64,000 bases of DNA. Source: Pseudogemmobacter bohemicus (GTDB lineage Bacteria; Pseudomonadota; Alphaproteobacteria; Rhodobacterales; Rhodobacteraceae). Below the pieces are notes generated by a model. That model was given only the letters and a program-made list of their open reading frames with translations. It had not been told where the DNA came from and ran no database searches. Numbering within the stretch: the stretch's first letter is position 1; every line of letters starts with the position of its first letter. The stretch is taken from contig NZ_QNHG01000002.1 in NCBI RefSeq assembly GCF_003290025.1, positions 1,186,976 through 1,250,975 on the forward strand, written 5' to 3'. The position numbers were made by a program, and so were the translations under genes. Shown piece after piece: positions 25,798 through 35,184 of this stretch.

Positions 25798-28218
25798 TCA
25801 GGCGCGCAGGCTGCCGCCGGTCGCTTTCGAGACCTTTTCGATGATCTTTTGCGACACGGCCTCGATTTCGGCCTCGGTCAGGGTGGCGGTGGTCGGTTGC
25901 AGCCGCACGCTCAGCGCAATCGACTTCTTGCCAGCGCCCATCTGGGCCTCAGCCTTCTCGCCGGTGAACTGATCGAACACACGCACCTGGTCGATCAGTG
26001 CCTTATCGGCGCCCAGGGCGGCGTTGACCGCCAGCAGCGCCTCGACTTTCGCGTCGACCACAAAGGCGAAATCGCGCTCGACCGCCTGGAGGTCGCTGAC
26101 CGCCAGCGCGGGCCGGGTCGGTGTCTTCACCTTCGGCGCCGGGATATTGGCGATCTGCACCGTGAAGCCGACGGCCGGCCCCTTGACCCCCATCGCCGCC
26201 AGCACGCGGGGATGGATCTCGCCAAATGTCGCCAGCGCATTCGGCCCAAGGCCGATCACGCCCGAGCGGCCGGGATGCCACCAGGCATCGGCCTTGCGGG
26301 TGATCTGCACCTTGGCGGGCGCGCCGAGGATGGCAAGCACCGCCTCGACATCGGCCTTGGCCTCGAACACATCCACCGGGCGTCGCGAGCCCCAGGGGTC
26401 ACGGGGCGCCGTCGATCCGACCAGCAGGCCCGAGGCCAGCAGCACCTGTTCTCCGGGCTCGCCGCCACTGAACACCGGGCCGACCTCGAAAAGCGCCATA
26501 TCCTGGAAACCGCGCGCCTGGTTCCGCGCCGCTGCCGCCAGCAGGCCCGGCAGCAGATCGGGGCGCAGATGGCTCATCTCGGAGGAGATCGGGTTGTCGA
26601 CGCGGACCGCATCGGTGCCGCCCCCGAACAGGGCCGCAGACGGCCCGTCGATGAAGCTATAGGTCACGCATTCATTATAGCCGAGCCCGGCGATCTGGCG
26701 CCGCGCGGCCTTCTCGCGCTGCTGCATCGGCGTCAGGATCGGCTTCGGCACGCCGGGCAGGCTGCGCCGCATCGGCGCGCCGACGAGTTTCGTCAGGCTG
26801 GCGATGCGGGCAACCTCTTCGACCAGATCGGCCTCGCCCTGGACATCGGGGCGCCAGGAGGGGGGGGCGGCCATCAGCCCGTCCAGACGGAAGCCAAGCG
26901 CCTCAAGCGTGCGGATCTGTTCGGGCTCGGGGATCTCCATGCCGACAAGGCTGATCAGCCGCGCCGGGTCCAGGAGGTAGGCGCGGGTGGTGTCGATGGC
27001 GGCGCCGTCGGTGACCACATGGCTGGCCTCGCCGCCGCAAAGATCCAGCACCATCTGCGTTGCCAGTTCCAGCCCGGGAAGCGTGAAGGCGGGATCGACG
27101 CCGCGCTCAAACCGGTAGCGGGCATCAGAGTTGATCTTCAGCGCGCGGCCCGTGGCGGCCACGGTGATCGGATCCCAGAAGGCGGATTCCAGAAAGACAG
27201 TGGTGGTGTCATCGGTGCAGCCCGACTCTTCGCCGCCCATGATACCGGCGAGGCTTTCCGGCCCGCGCGCGTCGGCGATCACCATGTCACTGGCGCGCAG
27301 AGCGTAGGTCTTGCCGTCGAGCGCCAGCAGGGTTTCGCCCGCCGCAGCGGGGCGGATATGCAGTTCCGAACCCTGCATCCGGTCTACGTCGAACACATGC
27401 AGCGGGCGGTTCAGCGCGAAGGTGAAGTAATTGGTGATATCGACCAGCGCCGAGATCGGGCGCAATCCGATCGCCTTCAGCCGGTTCGAAAGCCAGGCCG
27501 GAGAAGGCCCGTTCTTCACGCCCCGGATCACCCGCCCCGCGAAATGCGGCGCGGCCTTTGCCTTCAGTGCGGGCTCGATCCGCACAGTGACCGGGCTGTC
27601 GAACCTCCCCGGCACCGCCGCGATTTCCAGCGGTTTCAGCTTGCCCAGACCCCGCGCGGCCAGATCGCGCGCCACGCCCCGGATCCCCAGGGCATCGGGG
27701 CGGTTCGGGGTGATCTTGATCTCGATCACCGGGTCATTGACACCCTTATAGTCGATGTAACGCGCGCCCAGCGGCGCATCCGCAGGCAGCTCGATAATGC
27801 CGTCATGGTCGTCAGAGAGCTCCAGCTCACGCTCGGAACACAGCATCCCGTTCGAGTCGACGCCGCGGATATTGCCGGGTTTCAGATCGACGCCGGTGCC
27901 GGGCACATGGGTGCCCACGGGCGCGAACACCCCCACAAGCCCGGTCTTTGCATTGGGCGCCCCGCAGACCACCTGCACCTCGACCGGCTCAGACCCAGGC
28001 CCGGCCGGATATGTCGCGACGCGGCAAACGCGCAGCCGGTCGGCATTGGGGTGCTGCACCGCCTCGATCACCCGGCAGATGCGGAAGGCGCCCAAGCGCG
28101 CCGCCGGGTCTTCGATCTCCTCGACCTCAAGCCCCAGATCGGTCAGCGCATCGGCGATTTCCGTAACGGAAGCGTCGGTTTCCAGATGGTCTTTAAGCCA
28201 GGAGAGGGTGAATTTCAT
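25798..28218 (-). CDS. pheT: Phenylalanyl-tRNA synthetase beta subunit
   Basis: An 806-aa protein starting MKFTLSWLKDHLETD. It has the EMAP/tRNA-binding region (VVCGAPNAKTGLVGVFAPVGTHVPG), the B3/B4 editing region (IEIKITPNRPDALGIRGVARDLAA), the B5 domain, the catalytic-like core and the C-terminal ferredoxin-fold anticodon domain. It forms the alpha2-beta2 enzyme with PheS. The usual pheS neighbour is not adjacent; a lipoprotein gene reads away divergently. The frame continues upstream of 28218 but without protein-like content. Confidence 0.97.
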   Translation of the reverse strand: MKFTLSWLKDHLETDASVTEIADALTDLGLEVEEIEDPAARLGAFRICRVIEAVQHPNADRLRVCRVATYPAGPGSEPVEVQVVCGAPNAKTGLVGVFAPVGTHVPGTGVDLKPGNIRGVDSNGMLCSERELELSDDHDGIIELPADAPLGARYIDYKGVNDPVIEIKITPNRPDALGIRGVARDLAARGLGKLKPLEIAAVPGRFDSPVTVRIEPALKAKAAPHFAGRVIRGVKNGPSPAWLSNRLKAIGLRPISALVDITNYFTFALNRPLHVFDVDRMQGSELHIRPAAAGETLLALDGKTYALRASDMVIADARGPESLAGIMGGEESGCTDDTTTVFLESAFWDPITVAATGRALKINSDARYRFERGVDPAFTLPGLELATQMVLDLCGGEASHVVTDGAAIDTTRAYLLDPARLISLVGMEIPEPEQIRTLEALGFRLDGLMAAPPSWRPDVQGEADLVEEVARIASLTKLVGAPMRRSLPGVPKPILTPMQQREKAARRQIAGLGYNECVTYSFIDGPSAALFGGGTDAVRVDNPISSEMSHLRPDLLPGLLAAAARNQARGFQDMALFEVGPVFSGGEPGEQVLLASGLLVGSTAPRDPWGSRRPVDVFEAKADVEAVLAILGAPAKVQITRKADAWWHPGRSGVIGLGPNALATFGEIHPRVLAAMGVKGPAVGFTVQIANIPAPKVKTPTRPALAVSDLQAVERDFAFVVDAKVEALLAVNAALGADKALIDQVRVFDQFTGEKAEAQMGAGKKSIALSVRLQPTTATLTEAEIEAVSQKIIEKVSKATGGSLRA

Positions 28219-28510
28219 CGTCAGCTTCCGCAAGGGCGAGGCTGCAGCGCAGCCGGTTGGGCAAAGGCGGGCCATTGTCACGGGCCAGGCAATCGCAAAG
28301 GGGATTAGCGCAAAGGCGGTCAAAGGGAAAGGCGCCAGCAGTATTTCCACCGCCCCCGGGAGAGCGGCGTCCCCGTGTCTCTGCACCCCGGCCTGGCGCC
28401 AGTGAGCGCTTGCCGCCACCCGCAGGGCGATTTAACCATCTTGTGATCGTCACTTGCGATGCTGCGGGCCCGAATGCTGCGGGCCTGAATGCTGCAGGAA
28501 GGAAACCTCT

Positions 28511-29158
28511 TTGTCTGATGCGCCTCCATTTTCCGCTTTTCCGGCAGTCCTGACCTGTCCATGGCCCTGGCGAAAAGGGGCGGCGGCGATCCTGGGCCTC
28601 GCCTTGCTGGCCGGCTGTGTCGCGCCGAAGGGCGGCTCGGGTGCAATGGGCTTCGTCGGCGACGATATCCGCGTCAGCCCCCCCGCCGGCTATTGCGTCA
28701 ACCAGGCGGCCAGCAGCGATTCGCAGACCGGGGCGGTGATCCTGATCGGCGAATGCAGCCGAAAGGCCGATGTGGTGCCGGCGGTGATCAGCATCACGGT
28801 GGGCGATGAGGGATCGGCGGAAATCCTGAAATCCGGGGCGAAGGCGCTGTCGGATTACTTCACCTCGCCTGCCGGGCGGGCGGCTCTGGCGCGGGACGGC
28901 GATCCCGGCTCGGTCGCCGTGCGCGAGACCGCGCTCTCGGGGGGCGCGCTGGTGATGCGGATGTTTGACCGCCAGGTCGGCGAATACTGGCGGGCGGTGC
29001 TGGGGCTCCGGGGGCGGCTGGTTTCGGTCTCGGTGATGGCGCCCGAAACAAGCAGCCTTTCGCCCGAACAAAGCCGCGCGCTGCTTGGGCAAACCATCAC
29101 CGCGATCCGCGCCGCCAATGGCTCGGCGGTGAAAGCGGCGGGTGGCGCGGCGCCGTAA
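28511..29158 (+). CDS. Putative lipoprotein, 215 aa, likely TTG start
   Basis: From the TTG at 28511 (AGGAAA 5-10 bases upstream) the protein has a late signal segment, AAAILGLALLAGCVAP, with a lipobox cysteine. The rest is a soluble domain with two further cysteines (AGYCVNQ, IGECSRK) that could pair in the periplasm. An ATG at 28454 would add 19 residues made from a tandem GAATGCTGCGGGCC repeat, giving CCGPECCGPECC, which I think is not protein. I do not recognise the family. Confidence 0.65.
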   Translation: MSDAPPFSAFPAVLTCPWPWRKGAAAILGLALLAGCVAPKGGSGAMGFVGDDIRVSPPAGYCVNQAASSDSQTGAVILIGECSRKADVVPAVISITVGDEGSAEILKSGAKALSDYFTSPAGRAALARDGDPGSVAVRETALSGGALVMRMFDRQVGEYWRAVLGLRGRLVSVSVMAPETSSLSPEQSRALLGQTITAIRAANGSAVKAAGGAAP

Positions 29159-29285
29159 GGGGTTTGCACGCGAAACAGCAATGTTTTCTGCTGCAACACC
29201 CGGCCGGGCCTGCTAACCAGGGATCGGGCAGGAAACCGGCAGGCGGCTTTGAGGACGTGAGCCGGAAAAATCGGAACAGGAAGCA

Positions 29286-30059
29286 ATGGCAGGGCGACTG
29301 AGAGAGAAACTTGACCGTCTGCTCCTGCGCCGGGCGCTGGCGCGCTGGTCGGCAAATGCCGGCGAGGCCACCACCGTCACGCTTGATCGCCTGCGCAACC
29401 TGCGCGGCCTTGCCCGCCAGACCCGCCGCGAGGTCGACCGCGTGCTGTTCGAGGCCGAATACCGCCTTACCCTGCCGCTGATCGGTGCAGGCTCGTTCCG
29501 CCGCCTGCCCGGCACCGACTGGGCCTGGCGCCCCGATCTGTGGAAAGGCCCGATCCCGGTCCCGGGGATGACGGCGGTAGAGGGCAAATCGCTGATTTGC
29601 GAGGGCACCACCCTGTTCCACGACTGCCGCCGCTCGGAACTGACGGTGCGGCAGCTGCGCAATTCGCGCGAAAAGGATGTGGCCCCTTTCGGCTTCCGCA
29701 TGGATGTCTTCCGCTTCGACGGCAGCTTTCTGTCACTGGTGCTTGATCTGCCGGAGTCTGCGGCCCAGGGGCTGCGCCTGCGGCATCTGATCCGGCTCGA
29801 CGCCATTGTCGAGACCGAGAAGCCGCTGGAGGTTTTTGCGCGGCTCAATATCCGCCACGGGCCGAATGTCGAGCAGGTGGTGCGTGAATTGCCGCTGGAC
29901 GGCGAGGAGGTCTTTGTCGAATTCGACCTCGCCTATACGCGGGTCAATGAGAAACGCATCGAAAAGCTCTGGATCGACCTGATTTTCGAAGGGCCCGAAA
30001 TGAACCAGGTGACGCTGCGCGATCTGACGATCAGCCGGCGCCCCAGGGCTGAACTGTAA
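29286..30059 (+). CDS. DUF6478-type conserved protein
   Basis: A 257-aa protein, RLREKLDRLLLRRALARW at the start, with LPLIGAGSFRRLPGTDWAWRPDLW and GTTLFHDCRRSELTVRQLRN inside. I associate this pattern with a conserved Rhodobacterales protein of unknown function (DUF6478). No signal or membrane helix is seen. It is followed after 10 bp by a 130-aa gene with its own AAGGA, so the two are probably an operon. Confidence 0.7.
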   Translation: MAGRLREKLDRLLLRRALARWSANAGEATTVTLDRLRNLRGLARQTRREVDRVLFEAEYRLTLPLIGAGSFRRLPGTDWAWRPDLWKGPIPVPGMTAVEGKSLICEGTTLFHDCRRSELTVRQLRNSREKDVAPFGFRMDVFRFDGSFLSLVLDLPESAAQGLRLRHLIRLDAIVETEKPLEVFARLNIRHGPNVEQVVRELPLDGEEVFVEFDLAYTRVNEKRIEKLWIDLIFEGPEMNQVTLRDLTISRRPRAEL

Positions 30060-30069
30060 GGAATACGCC

Positions 30070-30462
30070 ATGCCGGACGCTGTGACCCTGACCCGCACCC
30101 GCATCCGCGCCGGAACCTGGGAGGGCATCCTTTCAGGCGGCGGCGAGACTGCTCCGATGCTTGAGGTCACCCTTGACGGCGCGCTGCAACCCGGGGTCAC
30201 CGTCACCGCGATCCCGGGCCGCGCCGGTGATTTCGCGGTCAGGATCCCGGTTCGTGCCGAGGTTCTGTCCGAAGGCGTGCAGACCTTCCTGATCCGCCGC
30301 AAAGGCGGGCCGGCAGAGCCGGTGCTGGCGCATTTCACCATCATCACCGGCGTTGCGATGGAAGACGATCTGCGCGCCGAATTCGACCTCCTGCGCGCCG
30401 AGCTCGACATGCTCAAACGCGCCTTCCGCCGCCATTGCCTGGAAACCGCCGGGCAAAGCTGA
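30070..30462 (+). CDS. Hypothetical 130-aa protein in operon with the DUF6478 gene
   Basis: The N-terminal part looks like a small beta domain (TRIRAGTWEGILSGGG, LEVTLDGALQPG), and the C-terminus is a predicted coiled coil (DLRAEFDLLRAELDMLKRAFRRH). The ribosome site AAGGA is 9 bases before the ATG. No family is recognised. Confidence 0.65.
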   Translation: MPDAVTLTRTRIRAGTWEGILSGGGETAPMLEVTLDGALQPGVTVTAIPGRAGDFAVRIPVRAEVLSEGVQTFLIRRKGGPAEPVLAHFTIITGVAMEDDLRAEFDLLRAELDMLKRAFRRHCLETAGQS

Positions 30463-30615
30463 ACGCCCGCAGACCAGTTGTTGATCGCGCGAACCGGTAC
30501 GGAACCGGGCCGCAGACGCCCTGTTCAACGCCCTGTGCCCGGCTCCCGCTCTTCCTCTTGACCTAAATACTCCCCCCGCCGGGAGGCGCTTCGCCCGCTT
30601 CCGGCGGGCGAAATC

Positions 30616-32100
30616 CTACATCCGCCCGGTTTTCCGCAGCCGGACATGCCAGGACAAAGCCTCTTCCAGAATGTGTGGCGTATGGCCGCCAAAACTCAGC
30701 GCCCGCTCATAATAATCCGCAAGGCTTGCCCGCCAGTCGGGATGGGCGCAACTGGCGATGATCCTGACCGCGCGCTCACGCGGTGCCAGCCCGCGCAGAT
30801 CCGCAAGCCCCTGTTCCGTCACCAGAATATCCACATCATGCTCGGTGTGATCGACATGGCTGACCATCGGGACGACGGATGAAATCGCGCCATTCTTCGC
30901 AATCGACTTGGTGACAAACACCGACAGCATCGAATTTCTCGCAAAATCACCCGAGCCGCCAATGCCGTTCATCATATTCGTCCCCATCACATGGGTCGAA
31001 TTGACATTGCCGTAAATATCGAACTCCAGCGCCGTATTGATCGCGATCAGCCCCAGCCGCCGCACCACTTCCGGATGGTTGGAAATCTCCTGCGGGCGCA
31101 GGATCAGCTTTGACTTATAGCGCTCGAAATGCGCCATCACCCGCGCATTGCAGTCTGCGGAAAGTGTGATCGACGAGCCCGAGGCGAAACTCAGCTTCCC
31201 GGCATCCATCAGATCGAAAGTGCTGTCCTGCAGCACCTCGGAATACATCCGCATATCCTCGAACGGGCTGTCGATCAGCCCATGCAGCACCGCATTGGCA
31301 ATCGTGCCGATCCCGGCCTGCAACGGCGCGAGCCGCTTCGTCAGCCGCCCCGCCGCCATTTCACCTTCGAAAAACCGGATCAGATGGCCGGCAATCGCGC
31401 GGGTCTCAGCGTCAGGCGCCGAAATCGCCGCCGCCGAATCCTGCTTCTCGGTGATCACAATCGCCGCGATCTTCCCGGGTGGAATTGCGATCCAGGGCGT
31501 ACCGATCCGGCTGTCGACCGTCACCACCGGAATGGGCATCCGGTTCGGCGCATAGGTCGGAATGAAGACATCATGCAGCCCCTCGAAAGCCAGCGGCTGC
31601 GAAAGGTTGATCTCGACAATCACCTTATCGGCCAGGATCGCAAAAGAGGCGGAATTGCCGATGGACGTCGTCGGAATGATGCCGCCATCCGAGGTGATCG
31701 CCACCGCCTCGATCACCGCTACATCGACGCCCGGGATCTGGCCGCGCCGGAGCTGCTCGACCGTTTCCGACAGATGCTGGTCGATGAACATCACCTCGCC
31801 GGCATTGATCGCGCGCCTGAGCCCGGGGTCAGACTGGAATGGCATCCGTCGCGCCGTCACCTTTGCCTCGGCGAGGATCTTGTCGAGGTCATGGCCAAGG
31901 CTCGCGCCGGTCATCAGGGTGATCTTCAGCGGGTCGGTCTTCGCCCGCTCGGCCAGGGCCAGCGGCACCGCCATCGCCTCACCGGCACGGGTAAAGCCCG
32001 ACATGCCGACCACCATCCCGTCCCGGATCAGGCTGGCGGCCTCTGCGGCAGAGACCACTTTCCCGCGCAGGGCCTCGTGACGGATGCGGTCCTCATGCAT
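30616..32100 (-). CDS. Acetyl-CoA hydrolase/transferase (succinyl-CoA:acetate CoA-transferase type)
   Basis: A 494-aa class I CoA-transferase with GMSGFTRAGEAMAVP near the start, the catalytic-glutamate region MRMYSEVLQDSTFDLM, and the glycine-rich NGIGGSGDFARNSMLSV of the second half. Members interconvert succinyl-CoA and acetate with acetyl-CoA and succinate, or hydrolyse acetyl-CoA. The gene is single, with the repeat-like CTAAATACTCC sequence downstream at about 30562. Confidence 0.9.
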   Translation of the reverse strand: MHEDRIRHEALRGKVVSAAEAASLIRDGMVVGMSGFTRAGEAMAVPLALAERAKTDPLKITLMTGASLGHDLDKILAEAKVTARRMPFQSDPGLRRAINAGEVMFIDQHLSETVEQLRRGQIPGVDVAVIEAVAITSDGGIIPTTSIGNSASFAILADKVIVEINLSQPLAFEGLHDVFIPTYAPNRMPIPVVTVDSRIGTPWIAIPPGKIAAIVITEKQDSAAAISAPDAETRAIAGHLIRFFEGEMAAGRLTKRLAPLQAGIGTIANAVLHGLIDSPFEDMRMYSEVLQDSTFDLMDAGKLSFASGSSITLSADCNARVMAHFERYKSKLILRPQEISNHPEVVRRLGLIAINTALEFDIYGNVNSTHVMGTNMMNGIGGSGDFARNSMLSVFVTKSIAKNGAISSVVPMVSHVDHTEHDVDILVTEQGLADLRGLAPRERAVRIIASCAHPDWRASLADYYERALSFGGHTPHILEEALSWHVRLRKTGRM

Positions 32101-32234
32101 GGCAGTCCTCCTCTGACACTACGGCTGGCCGATCCCTGCTAGGATGCAAGCGCCCGTCACGCAACTTTTGTATGCGAAAGTATGCGAAGACCTGATATGC
32201 AAAAAGCACATAAATCATCCAGAAAATGCATGGC

Positions 32235-32705
32235 TTATGCGATCAGCGCCGCAGCCTTGCCGCCGCTTGCCGCCAGGGCATCCCCCGGCGCGATCCCCAG
32301 CAAAAGACCCCGCTGCCCGGCATTGATCCAGACCTTTTCCGCCCCCGCCACACTGGCCTCCAGCGCGGTCGGCACAGGTCTGCGCTGTCCGAAAGGAGAG
32401 ATGCCGCCGGTGTGATAGCCGGTCAGCTTCTCTGCCTTTGCCGGCGGCATCATCGCCGCCTGTTTGCCGCCAAAAGCCGCCGCCACCTTCTTCATCGAGA
32501 GGCTGGCATCCGAGGGGATCACGCAGCAGGCCGGTTTGCCATCCACCTCGACCATCAGGCATTTCAGTGCCAGATGCGGGTCAAGCGACAAGGCGGCCGC
32601 CGCCGCGATGCCGATCTTTTCCGCCCCCGGATCATAGTCATAGGGATGCAGCGTGAAGGCCACACCCGCCCGGGTCAGCTGATCGGTGCCCCGCGTCGCA
32701 GCCAT
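32235..32705 (-). CDS. ybaK: Cys-tRNA(Pro) deacylase, YbaK/EbsC family
   Basis: A 156-aa protein with KCLMVEVDGKPACCVIPSD, the catalytic-lysine region SMKKVAAAFG and the family motif TGYHTGGISPFG. It clears mischarged Cys-tRNA(Pro). Its ATG overlaps the stop of map by one base (TAATG), so the pair is translationally coupled. Confidence 0.9.
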   Translation of the reverse strand: MAATRGTDQLTRAGVAFTLHPYDYDPGAEKIGIAAAAALSLDPHLALKCLMVEVDGKPACCVIPSDASLSMKKVAAAFGGKQAAMMPPAKAEKLTGYHTGGISPFGQRRPVPTALEASVAGAEKVWINAGQRGLLLGIAPGDALAASGGKAAALIA

Positions 32706-33526
32706 TATTCTGCCGTCTGTTCCCAGGTCCTGAAAAACCTGCCCGCCGGAGACAGCGTAAAGATCTCGCAGCCGGTCGCCGTCACCCCGATGGAATGCTC
32801 ATATTGCGCCGAAAGCGATTTGTCGCGCGTCACCGCAGTCCAGTCATCGGCCAGCGTCTTGGTCTCGGGGCGACCGAGATTGACCATCGGCTCGATGGTG
32901 AAGAACATCCCCTCTTCGAGGATCAGCCGGTCGGCATTGCGGGTGTGGTAATGCAGCACATTGGGCGGCGCGTGGAAGACAAGCCCCAGCCCATGGCCGC
33001 AAAAATCGCGCACCACCGACATGCGCTGAGCCTCTACATAAGTCTGGATCGCGCGGCCGATATCACCAAAAGTCGCGCCGGGCTTCACCTCGGCAATGCC
33101 GCGCATCAGGCTTTCATGGGTGACCTCGATCAGCCGCTCGGCCTTTCGCGGCAGCTTCCCCGCCACATACATCCGGCTGGAATCGCCATACCAGCCATCG
33201 GCGATCACCGTCACATCGACATTGGTGATATCGCCATCCTGCAGCGCTTTCGGGCCGGGAATGCCGTGGCAGACGACATGATTGATCGAAATACACGAGG
33301 CGTGCTGATAGCCCTTATAGCCGATGGTGGCCGAAATCAGCCCGCGCCGCCGGATCTCTTCGCGGATGAAATCGTCGATCTGCGCCGTGGTCACCCCGGG
33401 CTGCACCAGCGGTGCCACCAGATCAAGGATCTCTGCAACCTGCCGCCCCGCCGCGCGCATCCCCGCAAAATCCGCCTCTTCATAGATGCGAATACCGTCT
33501 TTCGTGATCCGTCCGCGCGTATCCAT
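32705..33526 (-). CDS. map: Methionine aminopeptidase, type I
   Basis: A 273-aa protein starting MDTRGRITKDGIRIY. The metal ligands are visible: HGIPG histidine region, NVDVTVIADGWYGDSSR (two aspartates), CGHGLGLVFHAPP (histidine), EEGMFFTIEPM (glutamate) and AQYEHSIGV (glutamate). It removes initiator methionine. It is first in a two-gene operon with ybaK. Confidence 0.96.
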   Translation of the reverse strand: MDTRGRITKDGIRIYEEADFAGMRAAGRQVAEILDLVAPLVQPGVTTAQIDDFIREEIRRRGLISATIGYKGYQHASCISINHVVCHGIPGPKALQDGDITNVDVTVIADGWYGDSSRMYVAGKLPRKAERLIEVTHESLMRGIAEVKPGATFGDIGRAIQTYVEAQRMSVVRDFCGHGLGLVFHAPPNVLHYHTRNADRLILEEGMFFTIEPMVNLGRPETKTLADDWTAVTRDKSLSAQYEHSIGVTATGCEIFTLSPAGRFFRTWEQTAE

Positions 33527-33596
33527 CGCCCCTCGCTTTCTGCCGCCTTAAATAGGCGCCCACGCAACAAAACACCAGAGCCAGGGCCGGCTTCCG

Positions 33597-33650
33597 CTTT
33601 TCATCTGTCCTTAAATATCCTCCGGGGGTGTGGGGGTGGAAAACCCCCAC
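33597..33650. repeat. Dispersed intergenic repeat, copy R3 (single arm plus hairpin)
   Basis: TTTTCATCTGTCCTTAAATA begins at 33597. A GTGGGGGTGGAAAACCCCCAC hairpin follows at 33630-33650. It lies between the divergent map and molybdopterin-binding genes. Confidence 0.75.
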
Positions 33651-33693
33651 CGCGCGGCTATACCTATAGCGCAACGCATCTGATGAGGCGCCT

Positions 33694-34413
33694 ATGGCCA
33701 ATCCCAAAGCCGCAATGCTGGTGATCGGAGACGAGATCCTCTCGGGCCGCACCCGCGATTCCAATCTCTGGCATCTGGCGGGCGAACTGACCCGCACCGG
33801 CATCGACCTGACCGAGGCGCGGGTGGTCGGCGATGACCATGCGGCGATTGTCGGGGCGGTCCGGGCGCTCTCGGCCTCGCATGATTATGTGTTCACCTCG
33901 GGCGGCATCGGGCCGACCCATGACGATATCACCGCTGATGCGGTTGCGGATGCAATGGGCGCGGCCATCTCCCACCGCGCCGATGCGATGACACTTCTCA
34001 AGGCGCATTACGACCGCCAGAGCCTGCCCTTCAACGAGGCGCGCCAGCGCATGGCCCGCATCCCCGATGGCGCGGCGCTGATCGACAACCCGATCTCGGT
34101 GGCACCGGGCTTCATCCTCGGAAATGTCCATGTGATGGCGGGAGTGCCGAATATCTTTGAATCCATGCTGGCCTCGATAATCCCGCGCCTGACCGGCGGC
34201 GCGCCGCTTTTGTCGCAAAACCTGCGCGTCATGCGCGGCGAGGGCGAGATTGCCGGCGAATTCGGCCGCCTCGCCGCCGACTTCCCCGATCTCAGCATGG
34301 GCTCTTACCCGTTCCAGCAAAACGGCGCTTTCGGCACCAATCTGGTGATCCGCGGCACCGATCCGGGGCGGCTGGATCAGGCAATGATGCGTCTTGTGGG
34401 GTTGTTCGGATGA
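33694..34413 (+). CDS. Molybdopterin-binding domain protein (CinA N-terminal type)
   Basis: A 239-aa protein with AMLVIGDEILSGRTRDSN, YVFTSGGIGPTHDDIT and MAGVPNIFESM, the MoCF-biosynthesis/CinA-N fold. It lacks the C-terminal nicotinamide-nucleotide amidase domain of full CinA. The specific role is unclear. A CTATACCTATAG palindromic promoter-like box lies 25-35 bp upstream. Its stop overlaps the next gene (ATGA). Confidence 0.88.
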   Translation: MANPKAAMLVIGDEILSGRTRDSNLWHLAGELTRTGIDLTEARVVGDDHAAIVGAVRALSASHDYVFTSGGIGPTHDDITADAVADAMGAAISHRADAMTLLKAHYDRQSLPFNEARQRMARIPDGAALIDNPISVAPGFILGNVHVMAGVPNIFESMLASIIPRLTGGAPLLSQNLRVMRGEGEIAGEFGRLAADFPDLSMGSYPFQQNGAFGTNLVIRGTDPGRLDQAMMRLVGLFG

Positions 34414-35117
34414 GCTGGCCGGCGAAGCTGATTTCTGCGGTGATGGAGGCCACCTGGCCGCCGCTTACAAGCAGTGACCTCGGGCCATTCCGGCTGCGAG
34501 ACGGGGCAGGGGGCGGGAAAAGGGTCTCGGCAGCCTCGGTGATTGCGCCCTGGGATGCGGCGGCTCTGGATGCAGCCGAGGCTGCGATGGCGGAACCCCT
34601 CTTCACCCTTTCCGAGGGCGACGAGGCGCTGGACAGCACGCTTGCCGCGCGCGGCTATCGCGTGATCGACCCGGTGGTGATCTATGCCGGCCAGGTCGCG
34701 GATCTGGCGCGCGACTTACCGCCCCTCGCTGCTTTCGCCCATTGGCCGCCTTTGGAGACTGCCCGCGAGATCTGGGCCGAAGGCGGTATCGGCCCGGCCC
34801 GTATCCGCGTGATGGAGCGGGTGGCCAGCGCAAAGACCGCACTGCTGGCCCGCCATGGCGACCGCCCGGCAGGGGTGGCTTTCGTGGCGCTTTCCGGCAG
34901 TCATGCCATGATCCATGCGATCGAGGTTGCGCCCGGGATGCGCCGCCAGGGCGTCGGCGCCACTTTGCTGGCGGCGGCCGCGAACTGGGCGATCGAAGAG
35001 GGGGGGCATTCGCTCGGCCTCGCGGTGACAGAGCAGAACACCGCCGCCCGCGCGCTTTATGATCGCGCCGGCATGTCGATTGTGGGAAAATACCATTACC
35101 GGATCCGGACGGCCTGA
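34410..35117 (+). CDS. GNAT-family N-acetyltransferase
   Basis: A 235-aa protein whose C-terminal half has the acetyl-CoA motif VAPGMRRQGVGATLLAAAANWA and a terminal ALYDRAGMSIVGKYHYR, typical of GNAT enzymes. The N-terminal half is diverged. The start overlaps the preceding gene by ATGA. The substrate is unknown. Confidence 0.85.
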   Translation: MSWPAKLISAVMEATWPPLTSSDLGPFRLRDGAGGGKRVSAASVIAPWDAAALDAAEAAMAEPLFTLSEGDEALDSTLAARGYRVIDPVVIYAGQVADLARDLPPLAAFAHWPPLETAREIWAEGGIGPARIRVMERVASAKTALLARHGDRPAGVAFVALSGSHAMIHAIEVAPGMRRQGVGATLLAAAANWAIEEGGHSLGLAVTEQNTAARALYDRAGMSIVGKYHYRIRTA

Positions 35118-35184
35118 ACCCTAGGCGTCCGGCCCGGCACAAAGCCCTTTGCCCGTTCCAGGTCGTACAGGATTTCCGATTACC

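Noticed and set aside
25849-28308. 819-codon plus-strand frame opposite pheT
   Set aside because: Shadow of pheT with no protein character.
33655-33675. CTATACCTATAG as another copy of the GGTATAGGTAATG inverted repeat
   Set aside because: Only the short TATACCTATA core is shared; it lies at a normal promoter position and lacks the rest of the 18-bp arm.
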